In this document: positions 43,670 through 54,974 of the stretch, in pieces | How the letters are laid out: the number at the start of each line of letters is the position of its first letter | Position numbering within the stretch: the first letter of the stretch is position 1 | Notes under the pieces: model-generated | Told to the model about the DNA's origin: nothing | The model's database searches: none | The model's input: only the letters and a program-made list of their open reading frames with translations | NCBI GenBank assembly: GCA_030180135.1 | Contig: CM058236.1 | Span: 47,412,947 to 47,476,946, forward strand | DNA: 64,000 bases | Source of the DNA: Orychophragmus violaceus | Lineage: Eukaryota > Streptophyta > Magnoliopsida > Brassicales > Brassicaceae | Reading direction: 5' to 3' | Position numbers and translations under genes: made by a program

Positions 43670-46186
43670 ATGCAGACGCGTGATACCAGAAGTAATCCGA
43701 ACACTAATCTCGTAAACCTCCAACTTGAAGAGCTTGCTATACTAGAGAGGACTAACAGAAGAGTTCTAAGAACAAGAATGGTTGTTGTTGAACGTGTGAT
43801 CATAAAGCCTGATGCTCAAGGTACCCTGAGGAACCGACACAACAATCCGTACAATGCTGCTGGAGAACCGATAGATGCTGAAGGGAATGTTATCCCTGAT
43901 CCTCCAGAGTAACCACAGCAACAGGAGCAGAACCAAGGACATGGCCAAGGACAGGGCCAGGGTAGACAGATGGTTGTCCATGAGAGGACTTTAGCTGACT
44001 ATAACCGTCCGGATGAGTTTCATGCTAACCGGTCAGCTCTTGTACCTCCTGATTTTGAGAGGAATGATTTTGAGATTAAGACCATCTACTACTCTCTCCT
44101 GAAGCATAAAACCTTCCATGGCTCTCCAAGTGAGCAGCCGATGGATCACATAGATGAGTTTGAGGACATAGTCACCGGAATTAAGTACGATGGAGTGAGC
44201 CAAGACTATCTAATCCTCAAGCTTTTCCCCTACTCTCTGGCTGGAGATGCTGCAGCCTGGCTGAAACAACTTCCATCTGGGACGTTTGTTACTTGGACCG
44301 CTCTGAAGAGAGAGTTTCTGCGACACTTCTACGATGATGCTCGCTCCGATCAGTCTAGACAGGACATTCTTACCTTCACCCAAGGTCCAACAGAGCCTCT
44401 TAAGACAGCATGTATGAGGTTTAAGAAGTACCAACGTGACTGCCCGCATCATGGATTCACTGAGGTAACGCTATTAGGCATCTTCTTTAGAGGTATAGAT
44501 CTTCCATATCAGACTGCGTTGGACAATTCTAGCAATGCCAACTTTAACACTAGGACTCCTGCTCAAGCTAAGCAGTTGATAGATAATTTAGTAAGCAGTA
44601 ATAGCTGCAAGACTACTGATGAGAGAAGGAAGAAGTCCGGTGGGAAGATGGATAATTCTGAGATAGCTGATATTAGATCTAAGTTGGACACTGTTTGCAA
44701 TCTCCTAGCTGGGAAGAAAGCTGTCCACTTTGCTCAAGATGTTGAGATGATCAATGATGAAGAAGATGGTCAGGAAAAGGATGTGAATTACATCGGAGGA
44801 TCTAGATTCCAAGGTAATAGGTTTGGTAATCAGTCTGGTAATAGATTTTTCAGTGGTCAGAAGAGTGCTTTCACAAGCAATCAAAACTCTTCTGGCTTTG
44901 GACAGAATGCTGGTTTTCAAAAACCTTTCCAACAAGGTAATCAGAGGACTTATGGATCTTCCTCTTACCAAGCACCTCCTGTAGCTACTACTCATGAGAG
45001 TAAGATGGAGGCAATGATGGAGCAGCTGCTGGAAGGACAGACTAAGATTGTTGTGGACTGCAACAAGAAGTTAGATGCTGTCTATGAAGATCTCAATGGG
45101 AAGTTTGAGTCTCTAAACACTCATGTGAAGCAATTGGACACTCAGGTGAGCCAAATTTCAAGCTCCATCAAGGGAAAGAGTGTTGTAGACACCCATATTA
45201 TGGCCTGGTCAGTGTACATTGATGATGGATCACACCTAGGTGAAAGATTTGAGCTTAATACAGCTGAACTAGTTGAAGAAGTTGAAATTTCTGATTTTGA
45301 GGAAAATCTCTCGGGTGAAATCTGTGAAAATTTGACTGCATCAATCGATGCACCCTTAGCGTCGATCGTTGCATGGCATGGACAGACAGATTCACAGGAT
45401 TCTTATGACATTGATGCAGATTCAGAGCTTAACCGTTTATTCCTTGGGGTGTCTGAGATAACTTAACATGAGATTTATGCACAATTTATTCGCTTATATC
45501 CTAAGGTGTCTGAAGTGATTCAACAAGAGATTCATGAGCTTAAAGAGCTAGAAAAGATTGGTGAAGAGTTGGAAGAAATTCCACCATCTGACGATCCACC
45601 TTACCACCCTTGTGTGCAGAGATACTTGGGTAAGATGTTGCCTTTGGATGAAGAGCTGAAAGACTGGGTAATAGTTGTTCCTCAACATATAAGTGATGTG
45701 CTATTGACTAAGGTTCCTAAGAAGCTACCTGATCCTGGGATCTTTGTGCTTAGTTGTTCTATATTTGAGGATGGTTTCAAGCGCTCTCTGTGTGATTTAG
45801 GAGCTGCTGGAAGTCTTATGCCATACTCTGTGGCAGAGAAGCTGGGTATGATGGATTTTTCACCCACTAGGACCTCTCTTGTCCTAGCTGATCAGTCAAT
45901 AAGGATTCCGGAAGGAGTTCTTGAGGACGTCCCAGTGAGAGTTGGAAACTACTTGGTTTCGACAGACTTTTTGGTTCTTAAGTACCACAGTGAGCAGGAT
46001 GATGCATTGATATTGGGTAGACCATTCTTGGCTACAGCTGGAGCAGTAATAGATGTGAGGCACAGTCTGATAGATCTCCATCTGGGAGCTGAGCCGCTGC
46101 ACTTTGAGATGGACAAGCTGCACAAGCCACTGATAGATGGGCAGACCTTCACTATTAAGGATGGATATGGAGAGCAAATAAGCTAG
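43670..46186 (+). pseudogene. Athila-C Gag and protease
   Basis: Start ATG 43670 (MQTRDTRSNPN, matching Athila-B). TAA at 43910-43912, then open from 43913 to 45466: capsid region RPDEFHANRSALVPPDFERN, FTSNQNSSGFGQNAGFQKPF, coiled coil KLDAVYEDLNGKFESLNTHV, acidic linker, and a translated palindrome site near 45350. After a stop at 45464 comes the protease frame (45506-46186) with SLCDLGAAGSLMPYSVAEKL: the active-site region reads DLGAA, so the usual D-S/T-G triad is altered, as also in Athila-B (DLGSS). No RT follows. Confidence 0.85.
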
Positions 46187-47164
46187 ACTTTGGTTTCAGA
46201 TCCACCATATCAGTCTACTCCTTCTTTTCTTGGACGCGTTCACACTGATGAAGCTTACTCTCCACCTTGGATGAGGAGACTTGCACAGAGGCAATCACAA
46301 CCTCTGTCAGGATCTCCAGCAAACTGATCTTGTTCGTCCGGTCAAGCTAATGACCTTAAACAAGCGCTGAGTGGGAGGAAACCCACTGATAGGTTTTAGT
46401 GTTTTTCTTTCTTATTTTTGGTGTTTTTCTTAGGATTTCACGTTTTTATTTGTTTTTGTTAAGTTTTTAGATGAAGAACACTGTCTGGAGATGTGTGACG
46501 ATCGTTGCTATATGTGCAACGGTCGTTGCAGGGAGATTTGACGAAGAGATGGGATCGCCTTGTGACGATCGTTGCGGTCCTGTGCAACGGTCGTTGCAAA
46601 TAGTTTAATTGCAAATTAAGGTACGCGTGCTAAACCGGAATCAATTCGGTTCAACAGCGTCGATCGTTGCTCATCAGCAACGATCGTTGCACCCACGAAC
46701 AGGTAAGTGCCTTAAACCCTTTTCTCTTTTCTTCTTCCCCATTCCACCGTACGTACAACCGCGACTCCCCTACCCTAAATCTCTCAATTCTTCATCGTTT
46801 TCTCTGATTCAAGGCTTGATTTTACTTGTTTTAACATCCCCTATCTATTTCTCTGACCCAATTGCAGTGAATCCAAGGTAAGAACTTTCATTTTCAACAT
46901 TTTCGGATTCGGTTCTAGGGTTTAGAAATTAGGGATTTTTAGGCTTGAGATTGATGAACCCGTACTGATTAGACATGATTAGGGATGATTGGTGATGTAT
47001 TCTGGCTGATTGAGTGATCTAAGAACGCATTTAGAAACGATTTTGAGAATTCATTGTCGGCTGTGAAATCGCCCTGCATCGATCGTTGCACTTGTGCAAC
47101 GGTCGTTGCTCTGCGATTTCACAGGGAGTTTCTGCCGAGACTTACTCGTTTTAATTTCTTGCAG
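46187..47164 (+). other. Athila-C region between protease and env-position ORF
   Basis: Starts with remnant coding text matching the Athila-A gag end (FLGRVHTDEAYSPPWMRR). Hairpins at 46340-46355 and 46370-46387, three palindrome pairs (46495-46693), donor CAG/GTAAGT with GT at 46703, a fourth pair, and an acceptor CTTGCAG ending at 47164. No RT or integrase. Confidence 0.7.
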
Positions 47165-48655
47165 ATGCCTCCTCGACAAGCCCGTAAGCGTAGAGCCACC
47201 GCAGCAGCAGCTACAGCTCACCATCACCCACCAGCTGAGTGGTTCCATCGAGACTCGGAGATTCCTGAGGATTATCAGAGAGATCGAGAAGTTATACAGC
47301 CACCATGGCCCAGGGCAGATAAGCAGCAGATTCCGACAGATAGGGTCTGGGGCATGGAGATTGATGAGCTGCTAAAGACCGACACCTTCAAAGAGCGGCC
47401 ATTACGTGAGCAGTGGGATGATTTTGACACATTGTTGTACAATGGTTGGTGTAGCATGACGCTTAAACCGACCAAGTTTGCAGATTATTCGACTTGCAGG
47501 AGTCTGGGCATTGATGAGCAGGTTCTTGCACTGTGTAAGGGCATTGGTCTGGGGACAATGCCAATGCAGCCTTACGAGATGTACCCTGAGTTGGTAAGAC
47601 AGCTGCTAGCCACTTGCAGAGTGATATACCCTACACCAGACAGCAGGAAGGCTTCAGGAGGTTTCTTTACCTTCATGTGCTTAGGAGCCAGGTATCGGAT
47701 TCCCCTTCTCGATATATGTAGGATTTATGGATTCAGCACTGAGCCGACACACATTGGTATGTCACTTGAGTGGGATGTGGATGAAGCTCAGTATTTCTGG
47801 GAGTGTATTGGCAATGGTTGATACAACTCAAGGACCACGGCGGTGATTCAGGTTAGGCATCCGGTTCTTAGATACGTCTTGCGCATCTTGGGATCTACTC
47901 TGTTGTGCAAGTTTGAAGCCAACAAGATGCGTAAGAACGAGATGGAGATGATGTTCATTGGGCTGAGGGATCAGTTTGAGGATACTGTTCTGAGAGATCC
48001 CACTAGAGGACTCAACTTGGGAGCTGTTTTCGCTCATCATTTATGCGAGCTGCAGAAGAAGCCATTTGATGGTGTGGGCACTGAGAGAGTAGGGAGTCTG
48101 CTTACTCCCATCTTCAGACATTGCAGGATTCCCTTAGAGGGTACGAAGCGTAATGACAGCATGGAGTTCCTTGATTTCAGCCATCTACAGAGTGCTACAT
48201 GGCTGAAGGAGGGACGTGTATGGGTCTATTATGACCCTGCCACAGAGAAGCGTGGCGTGGATCTTCCTGCTCCTGGTCTTACACAGATTGATACGCTGGA
48301 TGCCTTGAGGTTCCAGCCTCCTACGAGCGAGCAGCGCAGAGTCCCTTCTATGGCTCATCCGCTGGGAGAGCCTTCTACACGAGCTTCTACTTCCTCTGTG
48401 CCTGCACCTGCTGCACCTGTCGATGACGTTGGACCTTTTCCCGAGCCTACGATGCCTTATGGTGATATGTCTGAGGCAGAGTGGAGAGAGCGCTCGGATG
48501 GTATTCTACGGGTCGTCTGGAACTTCATGCGTACCTGCACTTGCAGGAGACAGCCACAGATACACCATCCAGGACCTTTTCGACGCAGACGACGCTCTCC
48601 GACTCCAGGTTCTTCGAGTGGTACTGATCGCATTGATGGGATGGAGGACGAGTGA
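47165..48655 (+). pseudogene. Athila-C env-position ORF, one nonsense codon
   Basis: ATG 47165 (MPPRQARKRRATAAAATAHH) directly after an acceptor-like site. Open except for TGA at 47819-47821, where Athila-A has CGA, so a CpG-type C-to-T change. Same layout as the 11198 ORF: basic N-terminus, KFADYSTCRSLGIDEQVLAL core, Pro/Ala linker, CTCRRQPQ motif, Arg-rich end (RRRRRSPTP). No membrane segment seen. Function unknown. Confidence 0.8.
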
Positions 48656-49317
48656 TTGAGTATCGGCATCTCTAGACTGCGGTTCTTTGTATTTCTTTTT
48701 CACTTTTATTTTGCACTTTTTCTTTTGATTTCTTAGGATTTTTATGTTTGGATGCTGTGATTGATTTGAGACTACTAGTTGCTTTGCGACGCATTTATGC
48801 AGCGATCGATGCATGTGCGACAGAGGTAAAAATCAGACAGAACTCAACACATCCATTAACATTTTTGTTTTTATTTCTTTTTACCAATCCTTTGCTTGAC
48901 ACTACTGGGGACAGTGTGTCTTAAGTGTGGGGGAGGTAGCTACTGACTTTATCTTTCTGTTTTCTTAAGAGTCAGTCCAGTTTTTCAAAAAAAATTGTTT
49001 TATTGAGTCAAAACCAGTTTAAGTAGGAAACAGTGAATTTTTGAGAAGATTAACAACATCTTGCAGGAACTTAAGTAACCATTGGGATGAAGTTGCAGGA
49101 TCTATCTATGACTATTAGAAAACCCAACACGGATCAACCTACTGAGAACACCCACATCACTTCAGGTATCAGAGGATCCTTTTACTGACTTCACCTTAAT
49201 ACTGACTTAATTTTCTCACCTAAGGGCTTGGTATACCTTGTGTCGGATTCCTTTGTTAGTTCTGACACAGCCTGTAAACCTGTCCTATTTGGTTCCCTTC
49301 TCCCCTTCCATAAAGTA

Positions 49318-49354
<37 letters not shown>

Positions 49355-49884
49355 TAAACTGAGGATGAGTTAGTAACTCCGAAGTGGTCACGGGAGTAGT
49401 AGCAAACACTATTACCTCCTGTGCGATCCATGGAATGTGTCCAAAGTACAACCCAAAACGGGAAGAACACTGATAAAAAAAAATGATACCCAGTGGGGAA
49501 AAATCAGTTGTTAAGGAAGGGAAAAGAGAAGAAAGGGACCAGAGAAAGATAGTATGGTGGTCTAGAGCTGACAAGGTAAGAGTCCATGTGCCCTTTGATC
49601 GATACTCCTTAGGTGAGACCGCACTTAAATACTTGCAGAAGTCAGTAGGGTGAATTTGAATGCGTGAATGTGCTTGTGGAGTTTACTTAGGACAGTTGCT
49701 AAGTGTGGGGGAAGTATATGTTGGTCTCGATATCTTGCAGGTGATTCTTTCAGTGGATTACTAAGGGGAATCTGAGTGTTGTTGCTTCAAAGATGAAAAG
49801 AGTTTCTGAAATTTTTCAAACCTCTTCACCATGTCTAGTTCTTTGTTTTGCTTGAGGACAAGCAAAGGCTAAGTGTGGGGGAAT
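48656..49884 (+). other. Athila-C 3' non-coding region
   Basis: Hairpin ACACT/AGTGT (48899-48917), PPT-like tracts at 48922, 49700 and 49870, (AT)n at about 49321-49350, and stem TTTGCTTG/CAAGCAAA with loop AGGA (49847-49866). No gene. Confidence 0.7.
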
Positions 49885-51067
49885 TGATATATCATGGTTT
49901 TTACTAGTTTTAGACCATGATATAAGTATGTTTTAGAGTCTATTAGTGTTTCTTTAGAGTCTTTTGCAGGTCTTATTAGGTACACGTACGTTTGGAGCAG
50001 AAGTGAAGATTTTGGAGCTATTTGGTGCATATTAGAGATTTGACCCGAGAGGTGAAGCTCACTGACCGAAACAGAGTAGTGTGTCGATCGATGCACAGCG
50101 AGTTGGGCCAGTCTCGGCGTCGGTTTAATGAAGAATGCTGATATTGCAAAGTTGCCCAGAAGTTCCAGATATTTACACAGAAGCCCCAAGTCGTGTTTTA
50201 GCTATTTAATTAGGTTTTTAACTTCAGTTTTACAGACGCTATCATAACTTAGAGCAGAGAGTTTTTAGAGCTTTTGGGGCTGATCTGATCATGTACTACA
50301 CTTTGTTTTGGAGAAGTTTTCGAACCCCTTTTACTATTCTAATCTCTTTTATGATATCTATTAATTCATTGATTATGTCTTCATATTCTATGTCTGAGTA
50401 GTTTCATAGTTAGGTTTAGGGTTTCTCATAGGGATTTCATGACTTGCTAGATATAATTAATCCAGTTAAGGATTCACATCAATAGAATGTTCTTCAAACT
50501 AAATTGTGTTTAATGCAAGTTCTAACCTGATCACTTAGAATCTAGATCTTAGGTTGCTAAATCTGACACGACAGTGTGGTTTAGAATCCGAACTATTTAG
50601 GTTGAGCAATTTAATTACTCGCAAAGGAATTTGGTTTAATTAGATTGTGAACATATCGAACTTGGAATTAAAGCTGGTTTAATCTGTTAGTAATTGCAAA
50701 GGAATTTGGATTGCTGCACTTAGACTTAGAGAATTCTCGCAACGACAGTTGGTTAATTCTATATTTGTGTTTGAGTTCTAGAACTGAGTTTAATTAGATC
50801 CTGACTGAATGATTTATCTGCTTGTCTGATTTCCTGAGAACGCCCTAGATTTAGCGCCCTTAGTTTATTGCTTACAACCACAACTTGCTACTGATTTATT
50901 TTCTTGCTTGCTTTTTAGTTAATTCAATACAATTTGCTTTCTCCTAGTTTGATCTTTTTAGTTCTAATCCTATCGTTGCCTAGAGTCCTCGTGGATTCTA
51001 TCCATAAATACTACATTGATATACTGTGCACTTGCAGTTAGTATAGGGTAAAACTTACAACCTATCA
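49885..51067 (+). repeat. 3' LTR of Athila-C
   Basis: 1183 bp; differs from the 5' LTR by a clean 20-bp loss of one palindrome unit (about 50098) plus scattered substitutions. Confidence 0.9.
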
Positions 51068-51114
51068 CATATATGTACACTTGCAATAGAATAGGGATAA
51101 TTCTTGACCTATCA
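51068..51114 (+). repeat. Last 47 bp of the Athila-B 3' LTR
   Basis: Starts with the CATAT duplication of Athila-C and ends ACCTATCA followed by GTTGC, the duplication made by Athila-B. Confidence 0.88.
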
Positions 51115-52033
51115 GTTGCTCTCTTCGGGTTTGTTTTCTTAGAATAAGGCCAACTTGACTACCTTGTGTCATGCGTGCCAGTTGGGTAAACACATTAGGC
51201 TGCCATTCTATTCTTCTTCTACTGTTGTTTCTGAACCGTTTCAAATAATACACTCCGATATTTGGACTTCTCCTGTCTTGAGTAACAATGGTTTTAAGTA
51301 TTAACTTTTGTTTCTTGATCACTATACTCATTTCATTTGGATCTATCCTTTGCACAGAAAAAGCGAAACACTTGGGAAATACATTCAATTCTCTAATCTC
51401 ATCAAAACTCAGTTTAACAAATCGATTCGTTCGTTTCAGTGTGACAATGGAGGAGAATTCACTAGCAAAGCCTTTCTTGATTACCTCTCTAATTCAGGAA
51501 CACAAATCTGACTTTCTTGTCCCCATACATCCCAGCAAAACGGCCGAGCTGAACGGATGCTACGTACTATCAACAATCTGGTGCAGACACTTCTTGTTCA
51601 TGCTCACATGCCAACTTCGTACTGGGTGGAGGCGTTATTCACCTCGGTGTACCTTCTTAACCTTCTTCCGTCTTCCTCGATAAGCGACGATATTCCCTTC
51701 TCTCGCTTATTTCATAAAGTTGTGTCATACGATCACCTTCGGGTATTTGGGTGCTTGTGTTATCCCAATCTCCTCTCCACATCATCTCATAAACTTGCTC
51801 CTAGATCTGCAGCTTGCATTTTCTTGGGATATCCGGCTAATCACAGAGGGTACCGGTGCTTGGACGTATCGTCGAGAAAGATCAAAATCTCACGACATGT
51901 TACCTTTCTCGAAGATACATTCCCATTCGCCAATATTCCACCGACTCCCTCACCTCGAACTGAGCTTGTCCCTCCTCCTTTGCCGGTCATTCCTCCCCTC
52001 CACTTCCTTCTCCCACACCCTGAGTCAACTTGA
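51115..52033 (+). pseudogene. Copia pre-integrase end and integrase
   Basis: Continues the copia pol: LCHACQLGKHIRLPF (about 51167), integrase core FLDHYTHFIWIYPL (first Asp), FQCDNGGEFTSKAF (second Asp), GRAERMLRTINNLVQTLL (Glu), then FGCLCYPNLL and FLGYPANHRGYRCLD. Nonsense at about 51509 and shifts near 51300 and 51530. It ends at about 52030 where the N-terminal RT has been deleted. Confidence 0.87.
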
Positions 52034-53258
52034 TGTTAAGAACGCTTTTCTTCATGGCGACTTGGAGGAGACAGTTTATATGCACCAACCTCCGGGATTT
52101 TCTGATAAATCAAAACCGAATCACGTCTGACTCCTCCGACGATCGCTCTATGGGCTCAAACAGGCTCCAAGAGTGTGGTATAATCGATTCACTTTAGTTG
52201 CTCGTACCATTGGATTTGTTCAGAGCCGTTCCGACTCGTCGTTATTCACCTTGTGTCGGGATAAACCACAAGCTTTTCTTCTCCTATATGTCGATGACAT
52301 AGTTCTTACGGCTGCGTCCACTTCCCTCTGTGACCGAATTGTTTCTAAACTCGGCGCAGCATTTGATCTCACTGATCTTGGACGCCTTCATCATTTTCTC
52401 GGCGTTGCGGTTACTTACAATAACACTGGCATTTTTCTCAGTCAGCAGAACTATGCAGCTGACGTTCTCCATCGTGCCCACATGACGAACTGCAATCCTG
52501 TAACGACGCCAGTGGATACGAAGACAAAGCTTGCAGCCGACGACAGCCCACCGGTCTCTGATCCATCGCTATATCGCAGCTTGGCTGGTGCATTACAATA
52601 CCTCACATTCACACGCCCTGACATTGCGTTTGCGGTTCAACAGGTGTGTTTGTTCATGCTCGATCCTCGTGAGAATCACTTCACACCTCTCAAGCGGGTC
52701 CTTCGGTATGTCAAAGGAACGGTTTGTCATGGCCTCCAGCTGAACAAATCATCTGTAACAGACTTGGTCGCCTATTCGGACACAGATTGGGCTGGTTGTC
52801 CCTCGACTCGCTGCTCTACCTCGGGCTATGCAGTGTTTCTCGGCGACATTTTAATCTCTTGGTCCTCTAAACGCCAGCACACGGTCTCACGTTCTAGTGC
52901 CGAGGCAGAGTACCGTGGAGTAGCCAATGCGGTTGCTGAAACGTCATGGCTTCGCAATATTCTCCTCGAACTCGGCTGTCCTCTGACTAAGGCAACAATT
53001 GTCTACTGTGACAATATCTCTGTTGTCTATCTCTCCTGTAATCCTGTCCAGCATCAAAGGACAAAGCACGTAGAAATCGACCTCCATTTTGTCCGCGAAC
53101 GATTTCAGCTTGGTCAGCTCTGTGTGCTTCACGTCCCATCATCTTCTCAATACGTAGATATCTTCACCAAAGGGTTGCCTTCTCCCTTATTCACTGATTT
53201 CAGAACCAGTCTCAACGTCCGTACACCTACCGTTGGACTGCGGGGGGGTTTTAGTTAG
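52030..53258 (+). pseudogene. Copia reverse transcriptase (N-truncated) and RNase H
   Basis: Starts abruptly at QLDVKNAFLHGDLEETVYM, with everything upstream in RT lost. TGA at about 52128, then open to 53258: LYGLKQAPRVWYNRF, catalytic LLLYVDDIVLT (about 52285), LGRLHHFLGVAV, RPDIAFAVQQV, RNase H YSDTDWAGCPSTRCSTSGY and SRSSAEAEYRGVANAV, and QRTKHVEIDLHFVRE. The end abuts the polypurine tract. Confidence 0.9.
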
Positions 53259-53389
53259 GATATTAGTTAGAATATCCTCTTAGCATATATCTCAATATCT
53301 GTATAGGATCTCAACTATAAGATCTCATAGACTTGCATATATATCTGCCGATTGTTAATGAGAAGAACACAGAGAATTATACTCTTATA
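53249..53389 (+). repeat. 3' LTR of copia element
   Basis: 141 bp; the first two bases are TT instead of TG and the end is TA instead of CA, so it has decayed relative to the 5' LTR. Confidence 0.88.
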
Positions 53390-53394
53390 GAAAC

Positions 53395-53778
53395 TAGCTA
53401 GTTGCTATTTTGTCTTAATTTCCAAACTCTTACTATGCTTTACATAGTTACATAATTATAACATGGGTTTAGATTTTATATTAAGATTTAAATTAAATTA
53501 TATAAAATTTATGTTTTCAAACACATTTGAGAAATTCAGACAAAAATTTGAAAATTTTATATATTTTTCTCAGTTGATTTAGATAATCCAAAAATTTCGA
53601 GAAGCAATCCCTTTAAATGAATAAAGGACTAAAAAAATTTCAAATATTTTATTACTTACTACTAAATATAATTGATAAATAAAATAAATATTTTAATGAA
53701 TCATATAAAAAAAATTCATATTTGTAAACTATAAAAGTGAACAAAAAATTTACATTAAAAATAAGTTTCTAATATAAT
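53395..53778. other. AT-rich spacer
   Basis: Nothing recognisable. Confidence 0.5.
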
Positions 53779-54974
53779 GGGAATTGCCAAACCATTCTAA
53801 ACTTTGTAAATTTGGTCAAATAATACATGAATTACTGAGCAGACAAAATATACTTTGATTTTTATTGATTTTGTGAATAAACATCAAATTTGTTATTGGC
53901 TAAGTTAAATTAACCACTGCTATCTCATCTAACATTGTAGTTAGACGTCGTTTATTGTGCCGTTAAAACGAAACGATGTCGTATTGTCCAAAAAAAAAAA
54001 TTGCCTAATAATTTTTGAATTTTGTAAATTTGGCTAAATAATACATAAACTATTGAGGTAACAAAAAAAAATACATGGAATTTTATTGAATTTGTGAATA
54101 GACATCTCTTTGACTCAGCCAAATTAATCCAATATTATCTTTTCTAACAAAGTAGTTAGATGGCGTTTAATGTGTTGTTAAAACATCAAACTTCTCTGAC
54201 CATTTTTATTTCATTCCTCATCATTTTCAACATGATTCTCTACAGGATCTCCTTCTCTGTAGAGAATTCTTCCATACCACCAACCTTACTCAGTTTCTTC
54301 AATTTCTTTGCGTCCGATTCTTGTTCAATGGGTATTGAGTAATATGGCAAAGTATTCCATCTTTCTATGAACTGACGAGAAGTTTCATCATGATATGAAC
54401 CTAGAACCAGAGATACGTATTGTCACCATAGAAACAACTTGTTCTATAGTTGCTACGAGTTTAGGGAAGTTTAATGATTGAAGAAGCTCATGTTGATAAT
54501 GATAAGGAAGGAAATAGAGATGGCCAGAGAAGTTTGATGTTTTTACAACACAATAAACCACACAATAAACTTCATCTAACTACTATGTAAGATAAGATAA
54601 CAGTGGGATAATTTTACTAAATCAACAAAAAAATTGATGTTTATTCACAAAGTCAATAAAAGTTCATATAGTTTTTGGCCAGCTCAGTAGTTTATATATT
54701 ATTTGGTCAAATTTACAAAGTTCATGAGTTGTTTGATAATTTTTCCATTTGGATAATACAACGCCGTTTCGTTTTAGCGACACAGTAAACATCACAGTTT
54801 ACGCCATTTAACTACTATGTTAGATAAGATAATGATGGGTTAATTTGATTGAGTAAACAACAAGTTTGATGTTTATTCACAAAATCAAAAAAGTACATGT
54901 TTTTTGTTAGTTCAATAATTCATGTATTATTTGACCAAATTTACAAAGTTCATAAATTATTTGGTAAATTTCCC
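53779..54974. mobile_element. Fold-back element with duplicated long inverted arms
   Basis: Outer arms of about 210-225 bp (53779-53990 and 54750-54974) are inverted copies beginning GGGAATTGCC/GGGAAATTTACC. A second pair of similar arms (about 53999-54215 and 54520-54745) lies just inside, so the unit has four related arms around a roughly 300-bp core. The GGGAAA ends suggest a MULE-type MITE, but a clear 9-bp duplication was not seen. No coding sequence. Confidence 0.65.

Larger units (their letters stand above)
42417..50106 (+). repeat. Paired-palindrome cassettes in Athila-C
   Basis: Pairs at about 42417-42454, 43562-43600, 43615-43651, 45340-45375, 46495-46530, 46561-46598, 46657-46693 and 47074-47111; a degenerate pair at 48784-48815; a single unit at 50090-50106. 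Start-to-start core distances of the clear pairs are 20-22 bp. The 47074 site is enclosed by GAAATCGC and GCGATTTC. Confidence 0.85.
42223..51067 (+). mobile_element. Athila-C, Athila element lacking RT and integrase
   Basis: Ends TGATATATCATGGG and ACCTATCA, target duplication CATAT (42218-42222, 51068-51072). LTRs 42223-43424 and 49885-51067. Contains gag-protease and an env-position ORF; the RT-RNase H-integrase section between 46186 and 46330 is missing. It inserted into the 3' LTR of Athila-B. Confidence 0.9.
32576..51114 (+). mobile_element. Athila-B, Ty3/gypsy Athila element with pol
   Basis: Ends TGATATATCATGG and ACCTATCA, exact duplication GTTGC (32571-32575, 51115-51119). 5' LTR 32576-33738, Gag-Pol to 39871, no env-position ORF, 3' LTR 41099-42222 continued at 51068-51114 after the insertion of Athila-C. 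It is the only Athila in the window that retains RT and integrase, but gag and pol carry many stops and shifts. Confidence 0.9.
23740..53389 (+). mobile_element. Ty1/copia element carrying nested insertions
   Basis: LTRs 23740-23882 and 53249-53389, near-duplication GAAAT/GAAAC at 23735-23739 and 53390-53394, tRNA-iMet primer site TGGTATCAGA at 23883, and a G-rich polypurine tract at about 53240. Domain order Gag, protease, pre-integrase, integrase, RT, RNase H is that of copia. It is interrupted by a CRM-like element (24741-31761) and Athila-B (32576-51114). It also lost the N-terminal part of RT and has several stops. Confidence 0.9.
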
